From contig NZ_LT629791.1 in assembly GCF_900105925.1 (NCBI RefSeq), positions 4,000,001-4,064,000 of the forward strand: 64,000 nt of DNA. The letters run 5' to 3'. A program made the translations under genes and the position numbers. A model generated the notes under the pieces. The model ran no database searches. It worked only from the letters and a program-made list of their open reading frames with translations, and was not told the DNA's origin. The stretch comes from Jiangella alkaliphila. GTDB taxonomy: Bacteria > Actinomycetota > Actinomycetes > Jiangellales > Jiangellaceae. This document shows, piece by piece, positions 17,861 through 28,438 of this stretch; position 1 is the first letter of the stretch, and each line of letters starts with the position of its first letter.

Positions 17861-19045
17861 GTGAGGATGCCAGCACTGCGCCGTCGCAAGCCCGATGACC
17901 TGCCCGGGGTCAGCGGCGTCGTGCGCCTCGACCACCGGACGAAGAACCTCACAAAACGGCTCAAGCCGGGCGAGATCGCCGTCATCGACCACCTCGACCT
18001 CGACCGCGTCTCCGCCGAAGCCCTCGTCGCCTGCCAGGCCGGCGCGGTCGTCAACGTCCGCCCGTCGGTCAGCGGCCGCTACCCGAACCTCGGGCCTGAC
18101 ATCATCGTCCGGGCCGGCATCCCGCTCATCGACGACGTCGGCCCCGACCTGTTCAGCGCGATCAAAGAGGGCGAGCTGGGCCGCGTCGACGGCACCACGC
18201 TCTACCGCGAGGGCACCGGCGAGGCGGTCGGTGTCGGCATCAGGCACGACGAAGAGAGCCTCGCCAAGCTGATGAGCGCGGCCCGCGAGGGCCTGTCCGC
18301 GCAGCTCGAGGCGTTCGCCGCCAACACCATGGAGTTCCTCAAGCGCGAGCGCGAGCTGCTCCTCGACGGCGTCGGCGTGCCCGAGATCCGCACCGACCTC
18401 GACGGCCGCCACGTCCTCATCGTCGTGCGCGGGTACGACTACAAGGAAGACCTCGCCACGCTGCGGCCGTACATCCGCGAGTACGACCCCATCCTCATCG
18501 GGGTCGACGGCGGGGCCGACGCGCTGCTCGAGGTCGGCCAGAAGCCCGACCTCATCGTCGGCGACATGGACTCCGTGTCCGACGACGCGCTGGCCAGCGG
18601 CGCCGAGCTGATCGTGCACGCCTATCGCGACGGCCGCGCGCCGGGGCTGGGCCGGCTCGAGCGCATGGGCCTGTCCGGCGTCCCGTTCGCCGCCACCGGC
18701 ACCAGCGAGGACATCGCCATGCTGCTGGCCGACGACAAGGGCGCCAGCCTCATCGTGGCCGTCGGCACGCATGCCACCCTGGTCGAGTTCCTCGACAAGG
18801 GCCGCTCCGGCATGGCCAGTACGTTCCTCACCCGGCTGCGGGTGGGCAGCAAGCTCGTCGACGCCAAGGGCGTGAGCCGGCTCTACCACAGCAGCGTCCC
18901 CACGTGGATGCTGGCCGTGCTCATCGTCGCGGGCATCACGGCGGTGGTCGCCGCCATGAACGCGACCCCGACCGGCCAGGCCTACCTCGACATCGTGGGC
19001 TCCTGGTGGGACCGCTTCTACTTCTGGGTACAGGGACTCTTCTGA
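17861..19045 (+). CDS. steA: SteA, septal cytokinetic-ring protein (Rv1697-like)
   Basis: 394 aa. GTG 17861 gives MRMPALRRRK, which aligns with the mycobacterial N-terminus; ATG 17867 is possible. Conserved stretches are PGEIAVIDHLDLDRVSAEALV, SVSGRYPNLGPDII, LIVGDMDSVSDDAL (thiamin-pyrophosphokinase-like fold) and FLTRLRVGSKLVDAKGVSRLY. One C-terminal membrane helix lies at about 355-375. In Corynebacterium, SteA with its partner SteB acts at the septum in cell separation. The partner gene follows 1 nt after the stop. Confidence 0.9.
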   Translation: MRMPALRRRKPDDLPGVSGVVRLDHRTKNLTKRLKPGEIAVIDHLDLDRVSAEALVACQAGAVVNVRPSVSGRYPNLGPDIIVRAGIPLIDDVGPDLFSAIKEGELGRVDGTTLYREGTGEAVGVGIRHDEESLAKLMSAAREGLSAQLEAFAANTMEFLKRERELLLDGVGVPEIRTDLDGRHVLIVVRGYDYKEDLATLRPYIREYDPILIGVDGGADALLEVGQKPDLIVGDMDSVSDDALASGAELIVHAYRDGRAPGLGRLERMGLSGVPFAATGTSEDIAMLLADDKGASLIVAVGTHATLVEFLDKGRSGMASTFLTRLRVGSKLVDAKGVSRLYHSSVPTWMLAVLIVAGITAVVAAMNATPTGQAYLDIVGSWWDRFYFWVQGLF

Positions 19046-19046
19046 C

Positions 19047-20021
19047 GTGATCGACTTTCGATATCACCTGGTCTCGATCATCGCCGTCTTCTTCGCGCTG
19101 GCGGCCGGCATCGTGCTCGGTGCGGGACCGCTCGGCGACACCGTCGACGACACACTGGCCGAGCAGACCTCCTCGCTGCGCGACGAGAACCGCGAGTTGC
19201 GCGAGCAGCTCGAGGCCACCGAGGCCGACACCGCCTACCAGCAGGCGTTCCTCGAAGAGGTCACGCCGCGGCTGGTCACCGGCCAGTTGGACGGTGAGAA
19301 CGTCGGCATCATCGCGCTCCCGGGCGCCGACGAGGACACCGTCGCCGCCGTCCGCGAGACCCTCCAGACGGCGGGCGCGACGGCCGACCTCACCGTCCGG
19401 GTCGAGCCGACCTGGACCGACCCCGACTCCGAGCCGGTGCTCGACGAGCTGGCCACCGAGCTCGTGGCGTCAGGCACCGAACTGCCGGCCGACGGCGACG
19501 GGTACGCGCGCGGCGCCGCGGTGCTGGCCGCCGCGCTGATGGCGGCGCCGGCCGAGGCCGGCGCCGAGACCATCGACACCGCCACCGTCACGGCGTTCGA
19601 GGAGTCCGACCTCATCACGCTCGAGCAGGACGCCTCGGTGGCGCCGTCGCTCGCGGTGCTGGTGGCCGGGAACGTCTCCGGCGACGACGCCGAGGACCGG
19701 CTGAACCGGCTGGCCACGCTGGTCACCGGCATCGACGCCGCCGAGGCCGGCACCGTGGTCGCCGGACCCGCGCAGACCGCCGAGGACGGTCTGCTGCGCA
19801 CCATCCGCGACAACGGCGACATCGCCGAGCTCGTGTCCACCGTCGACTCCGTCGACCTGCCCAGCGGCCGCGCGGCCGTCGTCTTCGCGCTGAGCGAGCA
19901 GGCCGAGGGCGGCTCCGGCCAGTACGGCGTGGTCGGCGAGACCGACGGCGCGTTGCCGCCGGTCCCGGAGGAACCCGGCGCGAGCGTCACCGACGAGGCG
20001 ACCGAGGGGAGCTCGTCGTGA
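19047..20021 (+). CDS. SteB/MctB family protein ("copper transporter" family)
   Basis: 324 aa. GTG 19047 opens MIDFRYHLVSIIAVFFALAAG, the family signature, with a single N-terminal membrane helix (about 7-27). A coiled coil follows (TLAEQTSSLRDENRELREQLEA) and then an external domain of about 260 residues with an acidic C-terminus. In mycobacteria (Rv1698, MctB) it was linked to copper; in corynebacteria the same protein is SteB, partner of SteA at the septum. Only one membrane helix is seen, so transport by itself is unlikely. Coupling to steA favours the septal role. Confidence 0.88.
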   Translation: MIDFRYHLVSIIAVFFALAAGIVLGAGPLGDTVDDTLAEQTSSLRDENRELREQLEATEADTAYQQAFLEEVTPRLVTGQLDGENVGIIALPGADEDTVAAVRETLQTAGATADLTVRVEPTWTDPDSEPVLDELATELVASGTELPADGDGYARGAAVLAAALMAAPAEAGAETIDTATVTAFEESDLITLEQDASVAPSLAVLVAGNVSGDDAEDRLNRLATLVTGIDAAEAGTVVAGPAQTAEDGLLRTIRDNGDIAELVSTVDSVDLPSGRAAVVFALSEQAEGGSGQYGVVGETDGALPPVPEEPGASVTDEATEGSSS

Positions 20022-20830
20022 AGCGCATCGTCGGCTCGCTGGTCGCGGCCGGTGCCGCGGGCGCCGTCGCGTGGCTGGCGGCACGCAAGGTCGGCGCGGC
20101 CAAGCCCGGCGGCGCCGAGCTCTGGGAGCGCAAGAACTTCCGCGGCTCGACGGTGACGCTGGCCGCCGGGCCGGCCGTCGCCGCCGGGGCCGCCGCGGGC
20201 ATCGCCGTCGCGCCCGGGCTGCCGGCCCGCGTCCGCACCGCCGGGGTGACCGCCGCGGTCGCCGTCGGCGCCGTTGGGCTCTACGACGACCTGTTCGGCA
20301 CGACGGCCAGCAAGGGCCTGCACGGCCACCTGAGCGCGCTGCAGTCCGGCGAGGTGACCAGCGGCGTCGTCAAGATCGGCGTCATCGGCGCGGCCGGCGT
20401 CATCGGCGGGGCGCTGGTCAGCGACAACGTCGTCGACGCCGCCATCGGAGGCGCCGCGGTCGCCGGGCACGCGAACCTGCTCAACCTGCTCGACCTCCGC
20501 CCCGGGCGGGCCAACAAGACCGTGCTGCTGCACGCGCCCGCTGTCCTGGGCGGCCCCGCGGCACCGGTCGGCGCGGCCGCCGTCGGCGCCTCGCTCGCCC
20601 TGCTCCCCGACGACCTCGGCGAGCAGACCATGCTCGGCGACGCCGGCGCCAACACGCTGGGCGCGCTGCTCGGGCTGGCGCTGGTCGCCCGTGAGGGCCG
20701 GGTCGCGCGGCTGGCGCACCTGGTCGTCGTCACCGGTCTGACGCTGGCCAGCGAGAAGGTCAGCTTCACCAAGGTCATCGAGCGCACGCCGGTGCTGCGC
20801 GAGCTCGACGGCCTCGGCCGCCAGCGCTGA
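20018..20830 (+). CDS. MraY/WecA-like polyprenyl-phosphate sugar-phosphate transferase homolog, divergent
   Basis: 270 aa, start GTG 20018 overlapping the steB stop. It has about seven hydrophobic segments, fewer than the 10-11 of MraY. Motifs of the family survive in order: WERKNFRGSTVTLAAG (substrate loop), VGLYDDLFG (the DD motif, residues about 88-92), LDLRPGRA and GDAGANTLGALLG (DxG/A motif). This suggests a shortened member of the family that loads a sugar phosphate on undecaprenyl phosphate, or a non-catalytic relative. It lies between steB and murJ, and cell-envelope glycan work is likely (inference). Confidence 0.6.
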   Translation: MKRIVGSLVAAGAAGAVAWLAARKVGAAKPGGAELWERKNFRGSTVTLAAGPAVAAGAAAGIAVAPGLPARVRTAGVTAAVAVGAVGLYDDLFGTTASKGLHGHLSALQSGEVTSGVVKIGVIGAAGVIGGALVSDNVVDAAIGGAAVAGHANLLNLLDLRPGRANKTVLLHAPAVLGGPAAPVGAAAVGASLALLPDDLGEQTMLGDAGANTLGALLGLALVAREGRVARLAHLVVVTGLTLASEKVSFTKVIERTPVLRELDGLGRQR

Positions 20831-20834
20831 CCCG

Positions 20835-22430
20835 GTGAACGCACGCCGGGTCGCGGCGGGGGCGGCCGCCGGCATCGCCGGAGGCGCGGCGCTGATCGCC
20901 GTCGTCAGCGTGCTGGCCCGCGTGGTCGGCTTCGGCCGCCAGCTGGTCTTCCAGTCCCAGGTCGGCGAGACCCTGCTGGGCAGCGTCTACGCGACCGCGA
21001 ACGCGATCCCGAACGTCGTCTTCGAGATCGTCGCGGGCGGCGCGCTGGCCGGCGCCGTCGTCCCGCTGCTGGCCGCCGCGGCCGGGCGGGGCGACCACGA
21101 ACACGTGAAGCAGACGGTGTCGGCGCTGCTCGGCTGGACGCTGGTGCTGCTGGTGCCGGTCGCGCTGCTCGGCGTGCTGGTCGCGGGGCCGTTGATGGAG
21201 CTGATGCTCGGCGGCGCCGGCGGCTCGGAGGGGGTCGACGCCGGCCGCTCGATGCTGCTGCTGTTCCTGCCGCAGATCCCGCTGTACGGCATCGCCGTCG
21301 TGACCGCCGGGACGTTGCAGGCGCACCGGCGGTTCCTGGCGGCCGCACTCGCCCCGGTGGTGTCCAGCCTGGTCGTGGCCGGGGCCTACGTGACGTTTGG
21401 GGCGGTGTTCACCGGCGACCCGAACGAGCTGTCGACGCTGGACCGCCGCGACGAGCTGGTGCTGGCCGGCGGGACGACGCTCGGGGTGCTGGCGCTGGCC
21501 CTGGCGACGCTGGTGCCGATGCTGCTGCGGGTGACCGGGGTGCGGCCGACGCTGCGGTTCCCCGACGGCGTCAGGCGGCGGGCGGCGCTGCTGGCCGGCG
21601 CCGGGCTGGTGACGCTGGTGGCGCAGCAGCTCGCCTACCTGACGTCGTACCTGATGTCGAACGAGCACGGCGGCACCGGCGGCGCCGTGACGTACCTGAA
21701 CAGCTGGATGGTGTTCCTGCTGCCGTACGCCGTACTGGCGGTGCCGATCGCGACCGCGGCGTTCCCGCGGCTGTCCGAGCACGCCGAGACGTCGCGGTCG
21801 TCGTACGCGGAGGTCCTGGCCCGGTCGACCCGGGCGGTCGTGCTGGTGTCGCTCTTGGGCGCGGCGGTGCTGACGGCGGTCGCGTGGCCGGTGGCCCGGT
21901 TCTTCGCGGCGATCGGGGCCGGCGACGCGCCGCCGGAACGCATGGCGTGGGCGCTGGTCGCGTTCGCGCCCGGGCTGGTCGGCTACGGTCTGGTCGCGCA
22001 CCTGGGCCGGGCGCTCTACGCGCGGGGCCGCGGCAAGACGGCGGCGGCGGCGACGGCGGGCGGCTGGCTGGTGGTCATCGCGCTGGCGTTCGTGTTGTCG
22101 TCGTCCGTGGGGGAGGACGGGACGACCGCGGCGCTCGGCGTGGCGCACACGGCGGGCCTGAGCGTGGCCGGCGTGCTGCTGCTGGCTGGGGTCGTGCGCG
22201 ACTCCGGCGGGGTGGCGCTGGCCGGGATGGCGCGGACGTTCGTGGTGGGCGCGGTGGCGGCCGGCGTGGGCGGGGCGGCCGGCTGGGCGGTGGCGTCGGC
22301 GTTCGGCCCGGGGTCGGCGGCGGAGCTGGTCCTCGCCGGCCTGCTGGCCGCGCTGGCCGTGACGGTGGTCGCGGCCGCGCTGGCCTGGCCGGTCCTCCGC
22401 GCCGACCTCCGCGCGCTGCTGCGCCGTTGA
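20835..22430 (+). CDS. murJ: MurJ/MviN-family lipid II flippase
   Basis: 531 aa, GTG 20835. About 13-14 hydrophobic helices. MurJ features include SVLARVVGFGRQLVFQS (conserved Arg in TM1 loop), NAIPNVVFEIVAGGALAGAVVPLL and PLYGIAVVTAGTLQAHRRFLAAALAP. MurJ moves lipid-linked peptidoglycan precursor across the membrane. Whether this is the main MurJ or a second copy devoted to the local glycan pathway cannot be told from the window. Four nt separate it from the MraY-like gene and 38 nt from the glycosyltransferase gene. Confidence 0.85.
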   Translation: MNARRVAAGAAAGIAGGAALIAVVSVLARVVGFGRQLVFQSQVGETLLGSVYATANAIPNVVFEIVAGGALAGAVVPLLAAAAGRGDHEHVKQTVSALLGWTLVLLVPVALLGVLVAGPLMELMLGGAGGSEGVDAGRSMLLLFLPQIPLYGIAVVTAGTLQAHRRFLAAALAPVVSSLVVAGAYVTFGAVFTGDPNELSTLDRRDELVLAGGTTLGVLALALATLVPMLLRVTGVRPTLRFPDGVRRRAALLAGAGLVTLVAQQLAYLTSYLMSNEHGGTGGAVTYLNSWMVFLLPYAVLAVPIATAAFPRLSEHAETSRSSYAEVLARSTRAVVLVSLLGAAVLTAVAWPVARFFAAIGAGDAPPERMAWALVAFAPGLVGYGLVAHLGRALYARGRGKTAAAATAGGWLVVIALAFVLSSSVGEDGTTAALGVAHTAGLSVAGVLLLAGVVRDSGGVALAGMARTFVVGAVAAGVGGAAGWAVASAFGPGSAAELVLAGLLAALAVTVVAAALAWPVLRADLRALLRR

Positions 22431-22468
22431 GATGATCGCCTCATCATGGGGCCGGAGAGAGGAGAGCG

Positions 22469-23560
22469 ATGAGGCTGACGATCGTCGTCGGCATGACGGC
22501 GGGGGGCGTCGGCATGCATGTCCGGTCGCTGGTGGAGCGGCTGGGCGGGCTCGGCATCGAGGTCGGTGTGGCCGGCCCGCCGGAGACGCAGGAGCGGTTC
22601 GACTTCGCCGGCGCGGGCGCCCGGTTCGCGCCGGTACGCATCGGCAGCGCGCCGAACCCGCCGGCCGACCTCGCGGCCGTGTGGGGGCTGAAGCGGGCCT
22701 TCCGCGGCACCGACGTCGTGCACGCGCACGGGTTCCGGGCGGCCGCGCTGTCCGGGCTGGCCCTCGGCCGGCGCCGGGCCGGACGGGTCCCGCTGCTGGC
22801 CACCTGGCACAACGCCGTCCTGGCGACGGGGCCGAAGCGGCTGCTGCTGGCCGGGCTGGAGCGGCTGGCGGCGCGCCGGGCCGACGTCACGCTGGGCGTG
22901 TCGTCCGACCTCGTCGCCCGGGCCCGCGAGCTCGGCGCGCCCGACGTCCGGCTGGCCCCGGTGGCCGCGCCGCGCGTCCAGCCCGCCAAGCGCGATGCCG
23001 GCACCGTCCGGGCCGAGCTCGGTGCGGCGGACCGGCCGCTGCTGCTGGCGGTCAACCGGCTGGCCGAGCAGAAGGGGCTGGACGTGCTGCTGGCGGCCGC
23101 CGCCCGCTGGCGCGAGCGCACGCCGTCGCCGCTGGTCGTCGTGGCCGGTGACGGGCCGCTGGAGGACGAGCTGAGCCGGGCCATCGCGGCCGACGACCTG
23201 CCGGTGCGGCTGCTCGGCCGGCGCTCCGACGTCCCGGACCTGCTCGGCGCCGCGGACCTCTACGTGCTCACGTCAGTCTGGGAGGGCCGTCCACTCGTCA
23301 TCCAGGAGGCCATGCAGGTGGGCCTGCCGGTGGTGACGACGGCGGCCGGCGGCGTGCCCGAACTGGTCGGCGACGGCGCGCAGGTCGTGCCCGTCGGCGA
23401 CGCGGACGCCGTGGCCGGCGCCGTCAGCGCGCTGCTCGACGACCCCCGGAGCCGGGCCGAGCTGGGCGAGCGTGGCCGGAAACGAGCCGCGACCTGGCCC
23501 GATGAAGACGACAACGCCCGGCTGGTCGCCGACCTGTGCCGGGACCTGACCGGGCGTTGA
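22469..23560 (+). CDS. GT4-family glycosyltransferase
   Basis: 363 aa GT-B enzyme. ATG 22469 has AGAGAGGAGAG just upstream. N-terminal domain: VVGMTAGGVGMHVRSLVERL (sugar-acceptor Gly loop) and VVHAHGFRAAALSGL. C-terminal domain: LLLAVNRLAEQKGLDVLL, VVVAGDGPLEDEL, and the retaining GT4 EX7E motif EGRPLVIQEAMQVGLPVV. The donor is likely a nucleotide sugar, with a lipid-linked acceptor given the MraY-like and MurJ neighbours (inference). Confidence 0.85.
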   Translation: MRLTIVVGMTAGGVGMHVRSLVERLGGLGIEVGVAGPPETQERFDFAGAGARFAPVRIGSAPNPPADLAAVWGLKRAFRGTDVVHAHGFRAAALSGLALGRRRAGRVPLLATWHNAVLATGPKRLLLAGLERLAARRADVTLGVSSDLVARARELGAPDVRLAPVAAPRVQPAKRDAGTVRAELGAADRPLLLAVNRLAEQKGLDVLLAAAARWRERTPSPLVVVAGDGPLEDELSRAIAADDLPVRLLGRRSDVPDLLGAADLYVLTSVWEGRPLVIQEAMQVGLPVVTTAAGGVPELVGDGAQVVPVGDADAVAGAVSALLDDPRSRAELGERGRKRAATWPDEDDNARLVADLCRDLTGR

Positions 23561-23573
23561 CGCGCGATTGGTC

Positions 23574-23607
23574 CGCCCCCGCCAGCCGCGAGTCCGGCGG
23601 GGGCGGT
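23574..23607 (+). terminator. hairpin terminator after the glycosyltransferase gene
   Basis: Perfect 11-bp GC stem CCGCCCCCGCC / GGCGGGGGCGG with a 12-nt loop, 14 nt after the stop codon. It ends the steA-GT unit and separates it from pyrG. Confidence 0.7.
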
Positions 23608-23750
23608 GGCCACCACGGGGGAAAGTGGCCGAAGCCAAACGTACCGGATCAAGATCGGCAAGCCACCCCGATCGGAGAAAGATCTCATCAAGTTCTGTGA
23701 TGGCGAACACCGGCTGCGGCGAGTCGGCCCGGCCTCCGCCCGATGACTGT

Positions 23751-23756
23751 TAGGCT
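23751..23756 (+). promoter_or_regulatory. putative pyrG -10 box (TAGGCT)
   Basis: TGTTAGGCT (extended -10 look) lies 8 nt before a GTG that opens a 16-codon leader ORF, and 74 nt before the pyrG start. No clear -35. Confidence 0.45.
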
Positions 23757-23764
23757 GGAGGTCC

Positions 23765-23815
23765 GTGGAGCAAAGGTTCAGCGTTTCGTCGCCGAGCCGC
23801 CAGTTGACGGATTGA
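23765..23815 (+). CDS. possible leaderless leader peptide upstream of pyrG
   Basis: GTG followed by 15 codons and TGA gives MEQRFSVSSPSRQLTD. It begins 8 nt after TAGGCT, the spacing of leaderless starts elsewhere in the window. It ends 15 nt before the TTG of pyrG and is in the same frame. No ribosome site precedes it. It could be a regulatory uORF for pyrG or chance; only expression data can decide. Confidence 0.35.
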   Translation: MEQRFSVSSPSRQLTD

Positions 23816-26040
<2,225 letters not shown>

Positions 26041-26073
26041 GGGGATGAACCTCGATTCTGACGGTGTTACTGT

Positions 26074-26087
26074 ACCGTCTGGACGGT
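26074..26087. promoter_or_regulatory. TetR operator palindrome
   Basis: ACCGTC-TG-GACGGT, flanked by T/A-rich arms (TGT on the left, TTTA on the right), in the 72-nt gap between the divergent tetR and MFS genes. A plausible -35/-10 pair for the MFS gene (TTACTG at 26067, TAGTTT at 26089) would straddle it, so binding would block the promoter. Confidence 0.65.
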
Positions 26088-26112
26088 TTAGTTTACCGCG
26101 AAGGGGTGTGCG

Positions 26113-27651
26113 ATGACGATGACGGACCAGGGGCGGGTGCTGGCGGGGCCGCGCGAGTGGGGCGCCCTCGTCGTCCTGCTGCTGCCGGTCCTGCTCATCT
26201 CGATCGACATGACGGTGCTCAGCTTCGCCGTGCCGCACCTCAGCTCCGACCTCGCGCCGACCGGCACCGAACTGCTGTGGATCGTCGACGTGTACGGCTT
26301 CATGATCGCCGGGCTGCTCGTGACCGCCGGCACGCTGGGCGACCGGATCGGCCGGCGCAAGCTGCTGCTGGCCGGCGCGACGGCGTTCGGCGTGGCGTCC
26401 GCGCTGGCGGCGTACTCGACGTCGCCGGAGATGCTGATCGTCGCCCGTGGTCTGCTCGGCGTGGCCGGGGCCACGCTGATGCCGTCGACACTGTCGCTCA
26501 TCCGCAACATCTTCCACGACGTGCGGCAGCGGACGCTCGCGATCGCGATCTGGGCGACGATGTTCTCCGCCGGCGCCGCGCTCGGCCCGATCGTCGGTGG
26601 CTGGCTGCTCGAGCACTTCTGGTGGGGCTCGGTGTTCCTGGTCGCGCTGCCGGTGCTGGCGCTGCTGCTGATCTTCGCGCCGTTCCTGGTGCCCGAGTCG
26701 AAGGACCCCGCGCCCGGGCGGTACGACCTGCCCAGCGCCGGGCTGTCGCTGGTCTCGCTGCTGCTGGCGGTGTACGGCATCAAGGGGCTGGCCGCGCACG
26801 GGCTTGCCCTCGGGTACGGCGCCGCGCTGGTGGCCGGTGTGCTGGTAGGCGTGGCGTTCGTCCGGCGGCAGCGGCAACTGGAGACGCCGCTGCTGGACCT
26901 CGCGCTGTTCGAGCGGCCGGCCTTCCGCGCGTCCGTCGTGACGAACCTGCTGACGACGTTCGCGATGATCGGCGCGCTGTTCTTCATGACGCAGTACCTG
27001 CAGATCGTGCTGGGCATGGAACCGCTGCGGTCCGGGCTGGTGCTGGTGCCCGGGCTGGCGCTGGCGATCGTGACCGGGCTGGTGGCCGTGCCGCTGATGC
27101 GCCGGCTGCCGATGGCGTGGCTGCTGTTCGGCGCGCTGATGGTGGTGGCGGCCGGGTTCGCGCTGATGGTGCTGGCCGGGCGCGGCTACGGCGCCGGGCT
27201 GGTGATGGTGGCGTTCGTGCTGGTCGGCGGCGGTGTCGGGCTGGTGCAGACGATCACCAACAACGTCATCATGAGCGCCGTCGACCCGGCCCGGGCCGGT
27301 GCCGCGGCGGCCGTGTCGGAGACGGCGTACGAGGTCGGCGGCGGCATGGGTACCGCCGTGCTGGGCAGCCTGCTGACCGCGGTGTATGCGTCGTCGCTCG
27401 GCGCGGTGAACGGGGTCGACGGCGCGACGCTGGAGCAGGCGCGCGAGACCCTGGGCGGCGCGGTGGACATCGCCGGGTCGCTGCCCGCGCCGGCGGCGTC
27501 GGCGCTGGTCGTGGCCGCCGAGGACGCGTTCACCCGGGCCGTCGAGGTGACCAGTGTCGTCGGCGCGCTGGTGGTCGTGGCGGCGGCCGTCCAGGCGCTG
27601 GTCGTGCTGCGGCGTCACCGGACGCCGGTGGGCGTCGGCGCGCACGAGTAA
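26113..27651 (+). CDS. DHA2-family MFS drug efflux transporter
   Basis: 512 aa, ATG 26113, 14 predicted membrane helices (EmrB/QacA type). Motif D/A features: [33 protein letters not shown] (as [12 protein letters not shown] and [11 protein letters not shown]), an acidic residue in TM1 ([15 protein letters not shown]), and the motif C-like GILGPIVGG equivalent [15 protein letters not shown]. It should export lipophilic or cationic toxic compounds using the proton gradient. Likely controlled by the divergent TetR protein. Confidence 0.9.
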   Translation: MTMTDQGRVLAGPREWGALVVLLLPVLLISIDMTVLSFAVPHLSSDLAPTGTELLWIVDVYGFMIAGLLVTAGTLGDRIGRRKLLLAGATAFGVASALAAYSTSPEMLIVARGLLGVAGATLMPSTLSLIRNIFHDVRQRTLAIAIWATMFSAGAALGPIVGGWLLEHFWWGSVFLVALPVLALLLIFAPFLVPESKDPAPGRYDLPSAGLSLVSLLLAVYGIKGLAAHGLALGYGAALVAGVLVGVAFVRRQRQLETPLLDLALFERPAFRASVVTNLLTTFAMIGALFFMTQYLQIVLGMEPLRSGLVLVPGLALAIVTGLVAVPLMRRLPMAWLLFGALMVVAAGFALMVLAGRGYGAGLVMVAFVLVGGGVGLVQTITNNVIMSAVDPARAGAAAAVSETAYEVGGGMGTAVLGSLLTAVYASSLGAVNGVDGATLEQARETLGGAVDIAGSLPAPAASALVVAAEDAFTRAVEVTSVVGALVVVAAAVQALVVLRRHRTPVGVGAHE

Positions 27652-27654
27652 CCT
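27649..27654 (+). promoter_or_regulatory. putative rpe -10 box (TAACCT), leaderless
   Basis: TAACCT overlaps the stop codon of the MFS gene and ends 8 nt before the rpe GTG. No ribosome site is present in the 11-nt gap. Confidence 0.35.
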
Positions 27655-27662
27655 GGGCGCTC

Positions 27663-28325
27663 GTGGGGATTCAGATCGCGCCGAGCGTCCTGTCGTCCGA
27701 CTTCGCCAACCTGGAGTCCGAGATCGCCCGCCTCGGCGACGCCGACCTCGTGCACGTCGACGTCATGGACAATCATTTCGTCCCCAACCTGACGCTCGGG
27801 CTGCCGGTCGTCGAGGCGATCCTGGCCCGCACCGACCGGCCGGTCGACTGCCACCTGATGATCGACGACCCGGACCGGTGGGCGCCCGCATACGCCGAGG
27901 CCGGCGCGCACAACGTCACGTTCCACGCCGAGGCGGCCGCCGCGCCGGTCCGGCTGGCCCGTGAGCTGCGCCGGCACGGTGCGCGGGCCGGGGTGGGGCT
28001 GCGTCCGGCCACGCCGGTCGAGCCGTGGGCCGACCTGCTGCCCGAGATCGACCTGCTGCTGGTCATGACGGTCGAGCCCGGGTTCGGCGGTCAGGCGTTC
28101 CTGGACGTGTGCCTGCCGAAGATCCGGCGGGCGCGCGAGCTGGTGTCCCGGTCCGGCCTGGACGTCTGGATCCAGGTCGACGGGGGAGTGTCGGCCGAGA
28201 CGATCGAGCGCTGCGCCGACGCCGGCGCCGACGTGTTCGTCGCCGGGTCCGCCGTCTACGGCGCCGAGGACGCCGCGGCCGCCGTCAGCGACCTCCGCGA
28301 GCTGGCCGCCAAAGCCGCCCACTAG
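27663..28325 (+). CDS. rpe: ribulose-phosphate 3-epimerase
   Basis: 220 aa TIM barrel. GTG 27663 gives [21 protein letters not shown]. Active-site motifs: [16 protein letters not shown] (metal His and catalytic Asp), [21 protein letters not shown], and [10 protein letters not shown] (second catalytic Asp). Interconverts ribulose 5-phosphate and xylulose 5-phosphate in the pentose phosphate pathway. In many actinobacteria rpe lies just upstream of the rib genes; here about 7 kb of ABC/two-component and accessory genes separate them. Confidence 0.96.
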   Translation: MGIQIAPSVLSSDFANLESEIARLGDADLVHVDVMDNHFVPNLTLGLPVVEAILARTDRPVDCHLMIDDPDRWAPAYAEAGAHNVTFHAEAAAAPVRLARELRRHGARAGVGLRPATPVEPWADLLPEIDLLLVMTVEPGFGGQAFLDVCLPKIRRARELVSRSGLDVWIQVDGGVSAETIERCADAGADVFVAGSAVYGAEDAAAAVSDLRELAAKAAH

Positions 28326-28379
28326 CCGCGGCCGCCCGCGCGGCGCGGCCGCGGCTCAGCGCGGCCGCCGCGGCCCCCG

Positions 28380-28438
28380 TTGATCATGGAGAAGGTCGGC
28401 TTCCTGGTCGGGCGGGGGCCGACCTTCTCCATGATCAA
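28380..28438. terminator. long perfect hairpin between convergent rpe and sensor kinase
   Basis: 21-bp perfect stem (TTGATCATGGAGAAGGTC... at 28380-28400, complement at 28418-28438) with an 18-nt loop. The right arm includes the stop codon of the sensor kinase gene. It can work as a two-way terminator. The outer part GTTGATCATGGAG is also seen, with one change, in the hairpin at 61045-61122, so this may be a REP-like family. Confidence 0.75.

Noticed and set aside
19047-20021. Copper transporter as the function of the SteB/MctB gene
   Set aside because: Only one membrane helix and no metal-binding motif; the steA coupling favours the septal role, so the name is kept only as a family label.
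26064-28325. 753-codon frame fusing an antisense-like stretch to rpe
   Set aside because: Only the part from GTG 27663 matches Rpe; the rest is a shifted frame of the MFS gene.
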